Shown: in pieces, positions 32,166 through 42,274 of the stretch
Layout: each line of letters starts with the position of its first letter
Position numbering within the stretch: the first letter of the stretch is position 1
Source of the DNA: Richelia sp. SL_2_1
GTDB lineage: Bacteria > Cyanobacteriota > Cyanobacteriia > Cyanobacteriales > Nostocaceae
Direction: 5' to 3'
Assembly (NCBI GenBank): GCA_012033205.1
Contig: JAAUSO010000008.1
Coordinates: 22,578 to 86,577 of the forward strand
DNA: 64,000 nucleotides
Made by a program: the position numbers and the translations under genes
The notes under the pieces: model-generated
What the model was told of the DNA's origin: nothing
What the model saw: only the letters and a program-made list of their open reading frames with translations
Databases searched by the model: none

Positions 32166-32822
32166 TTAACTAAAACAAAAAATTTGAATTTCTTTGATTC
32201 TACCATCAGGCATAATTGCTTGGTCTAAATTAGCGTTTCTTAAGTTTGTATGTTGCAAATTTGCTTCTCTTAAGTTAGCTTGGGTTAAATTAGCCCAAGC
32301 GAGATCGGCATTAGTTAGATCAGCTTGATTCAAATTTGCTTCTAATAAATTGGCACCACATAATCTGGCATTTTGAAGATTAGCTTTAAACAAATTCGCT
32401 TCAATCAAAGATGCTTCGATTAATTGAACTTGACTTAAGTTAGCTTTTTGTAAATCTGTATCGCACAAAGAAGCTTCTCGTAAATTGCTACCAGATAAAT
32501 TTGCACCTGAAAAAATTGCACCACATAAAGAAGCTTGTCTGAAATCTACATTAGTTAAATTAGCTTCACGAAAAGATGCTTCATGCATATAAGTTTCTCG
32601 CAAACAAGCTTGAGTTAAATTTGCATGATCTAATTTAGCTTTCTTGAGAATTGCTCCGCTGAAATTAGCATTACGTAAATCTGCTCCTGTCAAATTGACT
32701 CCGCTTAAATCAACTTCTCTTAAATCGATTCCACGTAAATCGTATCCGCTAAAGTCTCTTTGTCCAAAACTATCGGTAATTTGACTTAATACGAATTCCT
32801 GTTTGTCAGCACGATTATCCAT
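32166..32822 (-). CDS. Pentapeptide repeat protein
   Basis: Repeating A(D/N)LxX pentapeptides: LSGVNLTGADLRNANFSGAILKKAKLDHANLTQA... Confidence 0.95.
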   Translation of the reverse strand: MDNRADKQEFVLSQITDSFGQRDFSGYDLRGIDLREVDLSGVNLTGADLRNANFSGAILKKAKLDHANLTQACLRETYMHEASFREANLTNVDFRQASLCGAIFSGANLSGSNLREASLCDTDLQKANLSQVQLIEASLIEANLFKANLQNARLCGANLLEANLNQADLTNADLAWANLTQANLREANLQHTNLRNANLDQAIMPDGRIKEIQIFCFS

Positions 32823-33309
32823 AATATTTTCCTTTGAGTGTAAAATTTGTTAAATCGCCATCCTGACAATTACTGTATTTCGAGGTTACACCCTAAAACC
32901 AAAATATTAGAATAATCAATTCTAAATTTTTGTCAAAAACAATCATAAAAAAATCTGCAACAATTGAAAATAGCTGTTTTATAGTTAAATCATTTGTCAA
33001 AGCATCCTGATAAAATCACCAAAACCTGATAGCTTTCATATATATAAATATCAAAAGTCATCATATTCTGACTGCTGATTTTCATTTGCGTATCGCGCTG
33101 TACCTCTTTACCATTTAGATTAAAAACTTTGCGTACCTCCGCGCCTTCCCTCAGTGTCACTCTGCGTTAAAAAAAAACAAAAACTTCAAATTCAAAATAT
33201 AATTTAAGCTTAATATTTTATTAACCAAAATGTAAAAAATAACTTGTATGATAGTTTATTTAAATATTTTAATTCAACAGAGCTAAAGCCCCCCAAAAAA
33301 AATCAAAAA

Positions 33310-34212
33310 TTAACTATCTTCACCCCAAGTTTTTAACTGGAAATAAACCAACACCATTGCGATCGCGAGTAGTACAGTTGCGGCTGCGGCTGCATAACCG
33401 AAATCAAACTGACCGAAAGCTTCTTGATAAATATAATAAACCAGTAAATTTGTAGAATTGAGAGGACCACCACCAGTAATTACATAAACCTGCTCAAAAC
33501 TGCGTAAAGTAAAAATCACAGTGGTTATCGTTGTAAATATCAAAGTCGGTCGTAATCCCGGTAAAGTTACGTACAAAAATTGTTCCCAATTGTTAGCGCC
33601 ATCAAGTTCTGCTGCTTCATAACGACTAACTGGAATAGCTTGTAAACCAGCTAAAAACACCACCATATTGAAACCAAGCTGTTTCCAAATACTTAATAAA
33701 ATTATCACAGGCATTGCCCATACAGTACTGCTCAACCAAGGAATAGGTTCAATACCAATACCCGAAAGAACTGCATTCACCGGACCTTCATTTTGAAATA
33801 GCCAGCGAAATCCCAAACCAGCAGCGACTAAAGAAACAATTGAAGGTAAAAAATAAGCAGTTCGTAAAAATCCCCGCAAAATGATATTTCGATTTAATAG
33901 TACAGCTAATCCTAAAGGAATAATAATACTAGGTATTACCGTAGCGACCGTGAAATAAAGAGTATTCCACATTACTTGATAAAAATCAGGATTAAGTATT
34001 AAACGTAGATAATTTTTTAACCCCACCCAAGTCATACCTTCTTTAGTAAAACTACCATTGGTAAAGCTGAGGTAAAATAAATAGCCGATTGGTCCAATGA
34101 CAAAGACAAACAGTAGTATAAGTGCGGGAGCGAGAAAAAACCAAGCTGCAAAGGTTTCGTTGTCTAGTAGATTTTTGAAAGAAGATTGGGAAATTTTAGG
34201 ATTTTTCTGCAT
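33310..34212 (-). CDS. Carbohydrate ABC transporter permease (MalF/UgpA type)
   Basis: AAWFFLAPALILLFVFVIGPIGYLFYLSFTN; EAAELDGANNWEQFLYVTLPGLRPT EAA motif. Confidence 0.92.
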   Translation of the reverse strand: MQKNPKISQSSFKNLLDNETFAAWFFLAPALILLFVFVIGPIGYLFYLSFTNGSFTKEGMTWVGLKNYLRLILNPDFYQVMWNTLYFTVATVIPSIIIPLGLAVLLNRNIILRGFLRTAYFLPSIVSLVAAGLGFRWLFQNEGPVNAVLSGIGIEPIPWLSSTVWAMPVIILLSIWKQLGFNMVVFLAGLQAIPVSRYEAAELDGANNWEQFLYVTLPGLRPTLIFTTITTVIFTLRSFEQVYVITGGGPLNSTNLLVYYIYQEAFGQFDFGYAAAAATVLLAIAMVLVYFQLKTWGEDS

Positions 34213-34452
34213 AGAATGCGATCATAGAAGCGGGTAAAGGTATTTTACCTAAGTAGGTGTCGCTAGTCGATTTTGTATTTACGGTAGCAAAGTTTTCAGC
34301 AAAAATTGTAGTTGCGTTGGTGCATGAGTAGTAATAACCTGCATCCCGAAACGTCTCCACAACAAAGCTTCAAGCAATGTCGCTTTTCCCCCCTGCGAGA
34401 ATGTTAGTATTTGAATTACATTACCAAACAGTATTGATCAATTACTATTACT

Positions 34453-34677
34453 ATGGCTAACCCGCAAACTGAATCCAAACGCAAAGTACTTCTATATCCT
34501 GGTGAGGATGGATACTTTATCGTGGAAGTACCCAGCTTGTCAGGATGCATTAGTCAGGGAAAAACTCGTGAAGAAGCTTTAGCCAACATTGAAGAAGCGA
34601 TCGCTCTTTATATCGAAGTATTGCAAAACCGAGGTGAACCCATTCCAAATGATACGGTTGAGGTGGTTTTGGTATGA
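34453..34677 (+). CDS. hicB: HicB-family antitoxin-like protein
   Basis: VLLYPGEDGYFIVEVPSLSGCISQGKTREEALANIEEAIALYIE. Confidence 0.88.
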   Translation: MANPQTESKRKVLLYPGEDGYFIVEVPSLSGCISQGKTREEALANIEEAIALYIEVLQNRGEPIPNDTVEVVLV

Positions 34678-34895
34678 GTAAGTTACCTGTTATTTCAGGT
34701 GCAGACTGTGTTAAAGCACTTGAGCAGATAGGCTTTGCTGTAGACCGTCAGCGCGGAAGTCACATAATTTTAGTGCGTGAAGAACCTAGAACCACAGTCT
34801 CAGTACCAGATCATAAAGAACTCGATCGAGGCACTTTGCGTGCAATTATTCGGCAAATTGACTTGAGTGTTGACGAATTCATTGAACTTTTATAA
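34674..34895 (+). CDS. hicA: HicA-family mRNA interferase toxin-like protein
   Basis: LPVISGADCVKALEQIGFAVDRQRGSHIILVRE...TVSVPDHKELDRGTLRAIIRQIDLSVDEF; ATGA overlap with hicB. Confidence 0.9.
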   Translation: MSKLPVISGADCVKALEQIGFAVDRQRGSHIILVREEPRTTVSVPDHKELDRGTLRAIIRQIDLSVDEFIELL

Positions 34896-35004
34896 GTAAT
34901 TAGAAGTAATTAGACAAAATTAATAGAAGACGGAAAAATACGGAATAGGCAAAAAAAGAATTAAGATTTTACCTGTTACCAATTTTTGAAAATTTTACAA
35001 AAAT

Positions 35005-35649
35005 ATGAATTCTCTCTCCCCAAGTTTGGTATCTCCCGATGTCCCCACACAGTCACAGATATCAAAACCTTTAAAATTGGGAATAATGGCTTCTGGTAAT
35101 GGAAGTAATTTTGCAGCAGTTGCCCAAGCCATTCAAAAAGGACAATTAAACGCTCAAATTCAAGTTTTAATTTACAATAATCCGGATGCTTATGCAGCAG
35201 TACGTGCCTCGAAGTGGAATATTCCCGCCATACTCATCAATCATCGCGACTACAAGCACCGAGAAGAGTTAGATCAGCAAATTGTCCAAACATTGCATAA
35301 ACATGACGTGGAATGGGTAATTATGGCTGGCTGGATGCGGTTGGTAACTCAAACATTGATCGATGCATTTCCTGACAAAATAATAAATATTCATCCCAGC
35401 TTATTACCCAGCTTTAAAGGAGTAAATGCAATCGAACAAGCAATAGAGGCTGGAGTCAAGATTACGGGCTGTACAGTGCATCTCGTGTCCTTGGAGATGG
35501 ATAGCGGTAAAATTATCATGCAAGCAGCCGTACCAGTGCTACCTGACGACAATCCCGATACACTCCATAGCAGAATTCAAGTACAAGAACATCGGATTTT
35601 ACCTTTAGCGATTAGTTTCGCAGCCAAGGAGTTGGGAGTTAGGAGTTAG
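35005..35649 (+). CDS. purN: Phosphoribosylglycinamide formyltransferase
   Basis: IMASGNGSNFAAVAQAI, IINIHPSLLPSFKGVNAIEQAIEAGVKITGCTVHLV, AAVPVLPDDNPDTLHSRIQVQEHRILP. Confidence 0.95.
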   Translation: MNSLSPSLVSPDVPTQSQISKPLKLGIMASGNGSNFAAVAQAIQKGQLNAQIQVLIYNNPDAYAAVRASKWNIPAILINHRDYKHREELDQQIVQTLHKHDVEWVIMAGWMRLVTQTLIDAFPDKIINIHPSLLPSFKGVNAIEQAIEAGVKITGCTVHLVSLEMDSGKIIMQAAVPVLPDDNPDTLHSRIQVQEHRILPLAISFAAKELGVRS

Positions 35650-35727
35650 GAGTTAGGAGTTAGGAGTTATTATACCTTTGACCTTTGACCTTTGACCTTT
35701 GACCTTTGACCTTTGACCTTTGACCTG
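35630..35727. repeat. Two adjacent heptamer arrays: GAGTTAG (~5 copies) then ACCTTTG (~7-8 copies)
   Basis: gagttgggagttaggagttaggagttaggagttaggagttattatacctttgacctttgacctttg...; first array overlaps the purN 3' end. Confidence 0.92.
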
Positions 35728-35825
35728 TTCTCTATACCCAATATTTAATTACAAATTATCCTATTTTTGCTATGGGGGGGTACAATAAATGCCGATTGTC
35801 TTCCCATCATATAGTAGAAAATGTC

Positions 35826-36383
35826 ATGATTTCGAGTAACGACTTTCGCTCTGGTGTTTCAATTGTAATAGATGGTTCGGTATGGCGAGTGGTAGAATTC
35901 CTCCACGTTAAGCCAGGTAAAGGTTCTGCTTTTGTGCGGACGAAACTAAAAAGTGTGACGAGTGGTAATACTGTAGAAAAAACCTTCCGCGCTGGAGAAA
36001 CGGTACCTCAAGCTACTTTGGAAAAAAGTACTATGCAGCATACCTATAAAGAAGGAGATGATTTCGTCTTCATGGATATGGAAACTTATGAAGAAAGTCG
36101 TTTAACTTCCCAACAAATCGGCGATCGCGTTAAATATATGTCAGAAGGTATGGAAGTGAATGTGGTTCGCTGGAATGAGCAAGTACTAGAGGTGGAATTA
36201 CCCAATTCTGTAGTGCTGGAAGTTATAGAAACCGATCCTGGTGTCAAAGGTGATACCGCAACAGGAGGCAGTAAACCAGCAAAGCTGTCAACTGGAGCCT
36301 CTATTATGGTTCCGTTGTTTATTTCTCAAGGAGAACGTATCCGTATTGATACCCGTGATGATAAATATTTAGGTAGGGAATAA
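35826..36383 (+). CDS. efp: Translation elongation factor P
   Basis: [44 protein letters not shown]; start at 35826. Confidence 0.97.
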   Translation: MISSNDFRSGVSIVIDGSVWRVVEFLHVKPGKGSAFVRTKLKSVTSGNTVEKTFRAGETVPQATLEKSTMQHTYKEGDDFVFMDMETYEESRLTSQQIGDRVKYMSEGMEVNVVRWNEQVLEVELPNSVVLEVIETDPGVKGDTATGGSKPAKLSTGASIMVPLFISQGERIRIDTRDDKYLGRE

Positions 36384-36518
36384 CTACAACTTCAATTTAT
36401 TTTTGGAAAAAACGGCGTTGTCATCTTACTGTGGGGGGATATCTATCCCTACCATTTTCAAAAAATCTCATATATCCATTGATTATCTATAAACTGATTC
36501 TATGAGGACATTTTAGCT

Positions 36519-37016
36519 GTGTCATTAGACTTTAACGAAATCCGTCAACTTTTAGCGACTATTGCCCAAACGGATATTTCAGAAGTAAATCTTAAAAGCG
36601 AAAATTTTGAATTAACGGTACGTAGGGGTGCTATTCATCCCCATCCAATACCATCAGAAGTAGTTGCAGTACCATCAGTGCCAATCAACATTCCAGCCCC
36701 TGACTTGTCGCTGACAGTAGAAAAACCTGGCAATGGAGGACATAATCCCCCTAGCTCTACAGCTAAAGATTCCAAACTAGTAGAAGTTCATTCGCCGATG
36801 GTAGGAACCTTTTACCGCGCTCCCGCACCGGGAGAATCGGCATTTGTAGAAGTTGGCGATCGCATTCGTCGTGGTGATACAGTATGTATCATTGAAGCCA
36901 TGAAATTGATGAATGAAATTGAGGCGGATTTATCGGGTCAAGTGATGGAAATTTTGGTAGAAAATGGTTCTCCTGTAGAATATGGTCAAGCTTTAATGCG
37001 AATTAACCCCGATTAA
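36519..37016 (+). CDS. accB: Biotin carboxyl carrier protein of acetyl-CoA carboxylase
   Basis: GTG start; [50 protein letters not shown] (biotinyl-lysine EAMKLMN). Confidence 0.97.
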   Translation: MSLDFNEIRQLLATIAQTDISEVNLKSENFELTVRRGAIHPHPIPSEVVAVPSVPINIPAPDLSLTVEKPGNGGHNPPSSTAKDSKLVEVHSPMVGTFYRAPAPGESAFVEVGDRIRRGDTVCIIEAMKLMNEIEADLSGQVMEILVENGSPVEYGQALMRINPD

Positions 37017-37084
37017 GTATTAATCTATATAACGAATGTGTAATTGTAAAAAAAGTTAGTCACCTTAGCGGCGGGTTAATACTG

Positions 37085-37429
37085 ATGAAACAAATGTTGC
37101 CTATACCCTCAGATGTGATGCAACAAGTAGCTGAATACTTCAGTCTATTGAGTGAACCAATGCGTCTACGATTATTGCATCTGCTTCGATATGAAGAAAA
37201 ATGTGTACAGGAATTGGTAGAAGCAACCCATACTTCTCAGGCTAATGTATCAAAACACCTCAAGGTAATGTGGCAAGCGGGAATTCTCAGCCGCCGCAGT
37301 GAAGGAACTTGTGCCTATTACCGAGTGGAAGACCAAATGATTTTCGAGTTGTGTAACCAAGTTTGCGAACGTCTTGCTAACAGGTTAGAACAACAAGCTC
37401 GTAGTTTTCGGATTCTAAACGGTAGATGA
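37085..37429 (+). CDS. ArsR-family helix-turn-helix regulator
   Basis: FSLLSEPMRLRLLHLLRYEEKCVQELVEATHTSQANVSKHLKVMWQAGILSRRSEGTCAYYRV. Confidence 0.9.
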   Translation: MKQMLPIPSDVMQQVAEYFSLLSEPMRLRLLHLLRYEEKCVQELVEATHTSQANVSKHLKVMWQAGILSRRSEGTCAYYRVEDQMIFELCNQVCERLANRLEQQARSFRILNGR

Positions 37430-37494
37430 TTCAACAGTTATCAGTTAACCGTGATCACGGTTAACTGTTAACTGTTAACTGTTAACTGATTTAA

Positions 37495-38121
37495 TTAAAG
37501 CTCAAAGTTTTTCTGGTAATTGTCACGAGTCAGTGGCTGTTGTAATTCTAAGCCTTCACCACCAAGTACTTCAATTTGTTGTCCGTCCAATTCCAGGTAG
37601 ACTTTAGCGTTGGGATTTAAAGCTGTAGCAGTATATACAACTTGTCCGACACGACCTATCATGGAAGTGCTACCACCACCAAATTGAAAATCGGATGACA
37701 AGTTAACTCGAACTTCGTCTCCTTGAGCTTTCATACCCAAGAGTTTGGTTCCTTCAGGTATTGTAGAAGAACCACTTCCTTCTGTTGGTCCAGTTAATAA
37801 ACGTTGGAATGATGCTTCTAAAAACTCTGAAGGATTATTAACATCTGCTTGGACTTGAATGCTTTGAGGTACTAATTCAAAATTGTTACCATCTTGACTT
37901 TCTTGAATCCAATAAACTGTAGCAGTTTTTTCGTTAGTAGCTTTTGGAGTTTCTACTGGATTTTTTGGTTGCTCAATTACAATCGGGGGATTTGGATTTG
38001 AAGTGTCGCTAGGATTATTGATTGTAAAATAACCCACAACACCAGCAACTGCAACAGCCGCAGTTGTAATAGTTGCCGCGATACCGGAAGAAATACGATT
38101 ATTTTTTGGTTGCTCTGTCAT
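37495..38121 (-). CDS. GerMN-domain protein with N-terminal membrane anchor
   Basis: VAGVVGYFTI TM; VYWIQESQDGNNFELVPQSI...LASFQRLLTGPTEGSGSSTIPEGTKLLGMKAQGDEVRVNLSSDFQ. Confidence 0.82.
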   Translation of the reverse strand: MTEQPKNNRISSGIAATITTAAVAVAGVVGYFTINNPSDTSNPNPPIVIEQPKNPVETPKATNEKTATVYWIQESQDGNNFELVPQSIQVQADVNNPSEFLEASFQRLLTGPTEGSGSSTIPEGTKLLGMKAQGDEVRVNLSSDFQFGGGSTSMIGRVGQVVYTATALNPNAKVYLELDGQQIEVLGGEGLELQQPLTRDNYQKNFEL

Positions 38122-38378
38122 CTGATACCTTCTATATTAGCTGCGATAGTACCCGTATCTGTGTGAGGGGCTTGGTAGATAACACTGAATGTTCTTTATA
38201 TAACGGTTTAATTTGCACGAAAGCCGCAAGTTTTGGTTTGGACGGTCTGATAATATAATTGTAGAATTCTGATTAGAAGTCCGTCACGTTCTTTCCTGAT
38301 ATAAATCCAGTGTTTGATTAAGGTTTTTTTCTATTCCTTCAACAAATTATGATGCAACTTGTTCCTCATTTACAGTTA

Positions 38379-38549
38379 CTAAGATTTCAATTCACTTAAT
38401 TTGTCTAACTTTGTTGCGGCTTGACTTCCATCTCTACTTTTATTAACAAAGGTTTTGACTCCTTTTCCGAACGTAATGTTATTTATCGCAGCGGAAATAT
38501 TGGCACGATGAGTAACGGTTAACAAGATATCTACTCCATCAAATCTCAT
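38379..38549 (-). CDS. Candidate 56-aa small protein overlapping the proS stop (ATGA)
   Basis: [56 protein letters not shown]; start overlaps the proS stop as TTATGA. Confidence 0.4.
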   Translation of the reverse strand: MRFDGVDILLTVTHRANISAAINNITFGKGVKTFVNKSRDGSQAATKLDKLSELKS

Positions 38550-40348
38550 AATGCATCTTTTATCTTCTGCTGCAAAATAGATACAACTTCATTGATGGCT
38601 ATTTCGTAGGATTCGCTACTTTTACGCTCCACAACTTCAACTTTACCCTCGGCGATTGCTCTTCCGGTGACAATCCGATAAGGAATACCAATCAAATCGG
38701 CATCTTTAAATTTAGCTCCCGCACGCTCGCTTCTATCGTCTAAAACAGTTTCAATTCCGGCTTGATTTAATTCCGTATATAGTTTCTCCGCAACTTCTAC
38801 TTGTTGAGCATCTTTAATATTGGGAATTGTCACAATGGCATGATAAGGTGCAATCGCTACAGGCCAAATAATTCCATCTTTGTCATAGGATTGCTCTACA
38901 GCAGCTTGAGCCATTCGCGAAACTCCCACACCATAACAACCCATTTCTAAAGGTTTATCTTTACCTTGTTCGGTAGTAAAAGTTGCTCCCATGGCTTGGG
39001 AATATTTGCTACCCAATTGAAAAATATGTCCCACTTCGATACCGCGAGCCGATTTTAAGGTTTGCTCTGGATTGTGACAAGCGCGATCGCCAATTCTTGC
39101 TATACGTATATCTACTACTGTCTCTGGTAATTTAAATTGTTCTCCCCAGTTAGCGCCAACTACGTGATAACCGGATTCATTAGCACCAGTCACAAAGTTC
39201 TTTAAATCCACAGCAGTTTTATCTAGCAAACGTAGAAACTTGGGATGAATCTCTTTTGAAGATTTAATATAATCATCACCAATATCCGGTGCAATATAAC
39301 CCAAAGGTAAAGCTTTCGCCGTCCATTTTTCCTGAGCTTCCGGATTTGGTACCTCTAAAGCGATAATAGTATTTGCTTTGTAAGTTGAAGCTAGTTTAGT
39401 TAATTCGTTATATAACTTAACTTCATTCACATCTTGGTCGCCTCGGATATTTACCAAAACCAATACAGTTGTACCGTTATCATAAACTACTTGATAAAGG
39501 ACATTTTTGACAACTTGAGTCGGAGAACAATCGAGGATTTTGCAAAGCTTCTCAATAGTCTCAGTATTGGGAGTTTCTCGTTTTTCGTAAATTGTGAAAT
39601 TAGAAGTTACTGCATCATCCGGTAAAGAAACCGCTTTTTCCACATTAGCAGCATAGATTCCGTCATCGGTATAGAGGACTTGATCTTCCCCAGCTTCAGC
39701 TAATACCATGAATTCCGTAGAGCCAGCACCACCAATTGCCCCAGAATCCGCTTCCACAGCACGAAATTGTAAACCACAACGCCGCAACATATTACTGTAA
39801 GCAGAGTACATATCTTGATAAGTTTTTTTCAAGCTTTCTTCCGAGGCATGGAAAGAATAACCGTCCTTCATGATAAATTCTCTACCGCGCATTAAACCGA
39901 AACGGGGACGAATTTCATCGCGGAATTTAGTTTGAATTTGGTAGAGATGAACTGGTAACTGACGGTAAGAGCGAATCGTATCCCGTGCAATAGTGGTAAT
40001 AACTTCCTCATGAGTGGGGCCTAAAGCCAAATTTTGTTCGCGACGGTCAACAAGAGAAAACATGATACCCTCAGCCTTAGTATAAGTATCCCAACGTCCC
40101 GATTCCTTCCATAACTCCGCAGGTTGTAATTGAGGCAAAAGACATTCCATTGCACCAGTAGCATTCATTTCCTCACGAACAATTTGGGAAATCTTTTGCA
40201 AAACCCGCCACATCAAAGGTAAATAAGCATATATACCGCTACCGATGCGACGAATATAACCAGCGCGAACCAGTAACTTATGGCTGGGAATTTCAGCATC
40301 AGCTGGATCATCCCTGAGTGTAACGAATAACATTTGTGACAGTCGCAT
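38546..40348 (-). CDS. proS: Prolyl-tRNA synthetase
   Basis: 600 aa; [56 protein letters not shown], bacterial-type insertion domain. Confidence 0.97.
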   Translation of the reverse strand: MRLSQMLFVTLRDDPADAEIPSHKLLVRAGYIRRIGSGIYAYLPLMWRVLQKISQIVREEMNATGAMECLLPQLQPAELWKESGRWDTYTKAEGIMFSLVDRREQNLALGPTHEEVITTIARDTIRSYRQLPVHLYQIQTKFRDEIRPRFGLMRGREFIMKDGYSFHASEESLKKTYQDMYSAYSNMLRRCGLQFRAVEADSGAIGGAGSTEFMVLAEAGEDQVLYTDDGIYAANVEKAVSLPDDAVTSNFTIYEKRETPNTETIEKLCKILDCSPTQVVKNVLYQVVYDNGTTVLVLVNIRGDQDVNEVKLYNELTKLASTYKANTIIALEVPNPEAQEKWTAKALPLGYIAPDIGDDYIKSSKEIHPKFLRLLDKTAVDLKNFVTGANESGYHVVGANWGEQFKLPETVVDIRIARIGDRACHNPEQTLKSARGIEVGHIFQLGSKYSQAMGATFTTEQGKDKPLEMGCYGVGVSRMAQAAVEQSYDKDGIIWPVAIAPYHAIVTIPNIKDAQQVEVAEKLYTELNQAGIETVLDDRSERAGAKFKDADLIGIPYRIVTGRAIAEGKVEVVERKSSESYEIAINEVVSILQQKIKDAL

Positions 40349-40526
40349 TGTGTCTCCCCTTTACGGATTTAATAAAATTAATAATTTGTATTTGATATAC
40401 TCAGCAAATATACTCAGGAAAGAGCTTTCTTGTAAACCTAAGTGTTAAGCTGTTCCAAATAGAATTTGGACGGGTTTACCCATCTCCAAAAAATCAATTG
40501 CGAATTGATTCTATTAACAGTTACAA

Positions 40527-40602
40527 ACCCTCCCTTCGGGAGGGGGTTTGGGGGACGCAGCCGTCCCCCAATCGGGGGTTTGGGGGAGAATCCCCCAATC
40601 TC
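40527..40602. repeat. G/C-rich palindromic intergenic repeat with multiple G5 runs
   Basis: ccctcccttcgggagggggtttgggggacgcagccgtcccccaatcgggggtttgggggagaatcccccaa. Confidence 0.8.
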
Positions 40603-40683
40603 TTGGGTTTTTTTCAACACGATGAATTTATGATTGACAAATTAATAAGCAGACAAATTTTACTAAACCGTATTTAATTCTAA

Positions 40684-42117
40684 ATGTTTTCATTTATCAA
40701 AAAAATACAAAACAAGGAGAAAATTACATTGTCCCTCAGTATTAATCAAGCACAACCACCTCTAGAATTTATTCCTCCAGCGTTTAACCCGTCTGTTTTA
40801 AGAATTACCCAGTTGTTATTACCAGCTTGGATCAAATCCCTAACCATCATTAATCAAATTGAAGCAGAAAACGTCAAAACTTTAGTTAAATTAATCGATG
40901 AATTTCAACAAAAAAAGATTCGTTTTTTAATTGCATTCCGTCATCCTCAAACAGAAGATCCTTTTGCACTAGCTTACTTGTTTTCTCATATCGTACCGAA
41001 AATAGCGCGACAAGAAGGAATTAAGCTCAAGTATCCCGTTCACACCCATTTTATTTATGATCGAGGAATTCCCCTCTGGGCTGGTTCCTATGTTGGTTGG
41101 TTTTTCTCGCGTATGGGTGGTACCCCGATATATCGAGGAAAAGCCGATTGGACGGGATTAAAGTCGGCAAGGAATTTGTTTGCTAACGGACATTTCCCCA
41201 TTGCTGCGGCTCCGGAAGGAGCTACAAATGGACTGAGCGAGATAATCAGTCCTTTGGAACCGGGAATCGCACAATTAGGCTTTTGGTGTGCGGAAGATTT
41301 GTACAAAGCCGGACGCAGTGAACAGGTTTTTATTTTACCAGTTGGGATTAAATATAGTTATACTAATCCGCCGTGGGAGTCAATAGATAAATTATTAAGT
41401 GAATTAGAAGCAGCAAGTGGTTTATCTGTAGATAAAAATGGATTTGATGCAGCTTTACCACAAGAAATACTTTATCCAAGGTTGATTGGTTTAGCAGTAC
41501 ATTTATTGTCGATTATGGAAGATTTTTACAAACGTTTTTACCATCATTCACCAGAATTAAATATACCAGAACCCGAAACCAGCGACGGGAATGAAACTAT
41601 CAAGTTACGGTTAAAAGGATTATTAAATAGTGCTTTAAAAGTTTCCGAAGATTACTTTGATTTACAGCCCAAAGGGAATTTTAATGACCGCTGTAGGAGA
41701 GTAGAACAAGCAGGTTGGAATTATATTTTTCGAGAAGATTTAAAGGATGTTAAAACATTATCTATTATCGAAAAAAGATTAGCTGATAGAGTTGCCGAAG
41801 AAGCGAATTTAAGAATGTGGCATATGCGTTTGGTGGAAAATTTTGTTGCAGTGACGGGTAAATATGTCAGAGAAAAACCCACAGCAGAAAGGTTTGCGGA
41901 AACAACTTTACTTATATGGGATATGGTAACTCGAATTAAAGGTAATAATCCTTTTAAGCGTCCGAAGTTGGGTAAACAAACAGCGAAAATCACTATCGGG
42001 GAACCGCTATCAATTTCTGACAGGTTTGAGGATTATCAAGCTAGTCGTAAGAATGCCAGAATTGTGGTTGGGGATTTTACCAGGGATTTGCAAACAGCGA
42101 TGGAAGGGTTGGTGTGA
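40684..42117 (+). CDS. Glycerol-phosphate acyltransferase (PlsC-like) family protein
   Basis: LIAFRHPQTEDPFALAYLF (degenerate HX4D), IYRGKADWTGLKSARNLFANGHFPIAAAPEGATNG. Confidence 0.8.
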   Translation: MFSFIKKIQNKEKITLSLSINQAQPPLEFIPPAFNPSVLRITQLLLPAWIKSLTIINQIEAENVKTLVKLIDEFQQKKIRFLIAFRHPQTEDPFALAYLFSHIVPKIARQEGIKLKYPVHTHFIYDRGIPLWAGSYVGWFFSRMGGTPIYRGKADWTGLKSARNLFANGHFPIAAAPEGATNGLSEIISPLEPGIAQLGFWCAEDLYKAGRSEQVFILPVGIKYSYTNPPWESIDKLLSELEAASGLSVDKNGFDAALPQEILYPRLIGLAVHLLSIMEDFYKRFYHHSPELNIPEPETSDGNETIKLRLKGLLNSALKVSEDYFDLQPKGNFNDRCRRVEQAGWNYIFREDLKDVKTLSIIEKRLADRVAEEANLRMWHMRLVENFVAVTGKYVREKPTAERFAETTLLIWDMVTRIKGNNPFKRPKLGKQTAKITIGEPLSISDRFEDYQASRKNARIVVGDFTRDLQTAMEGLV

Positions 42118-42274
42118 GGAAGGAGGTAGTTTTTTTAACGCAAAGGTACGCGGAGGTTAGCGCGGAGGTTCGCTGAGGTATTAGTTATGTTTGTACTAGT
42201 TTGCCCAAAAATTTTAAAACCCAGCTTTTTGACACGAGATTTAAATTATCAAAAAAGCGCGATCCCGATTATCC

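Noticed and set aside
33310-34212. Sugar ABC permease as part of a novel cluster
   Set aside because: Standard MalF-type permease; solitary ABC genes are common in cyanobacteria and no linkage to neighbours is evident
40438-40620. 60-aa ORF FSPKPPIGGRLRPPNPLPKGG
   Set aside because: Translation of the G/C-rich intergenic repeat
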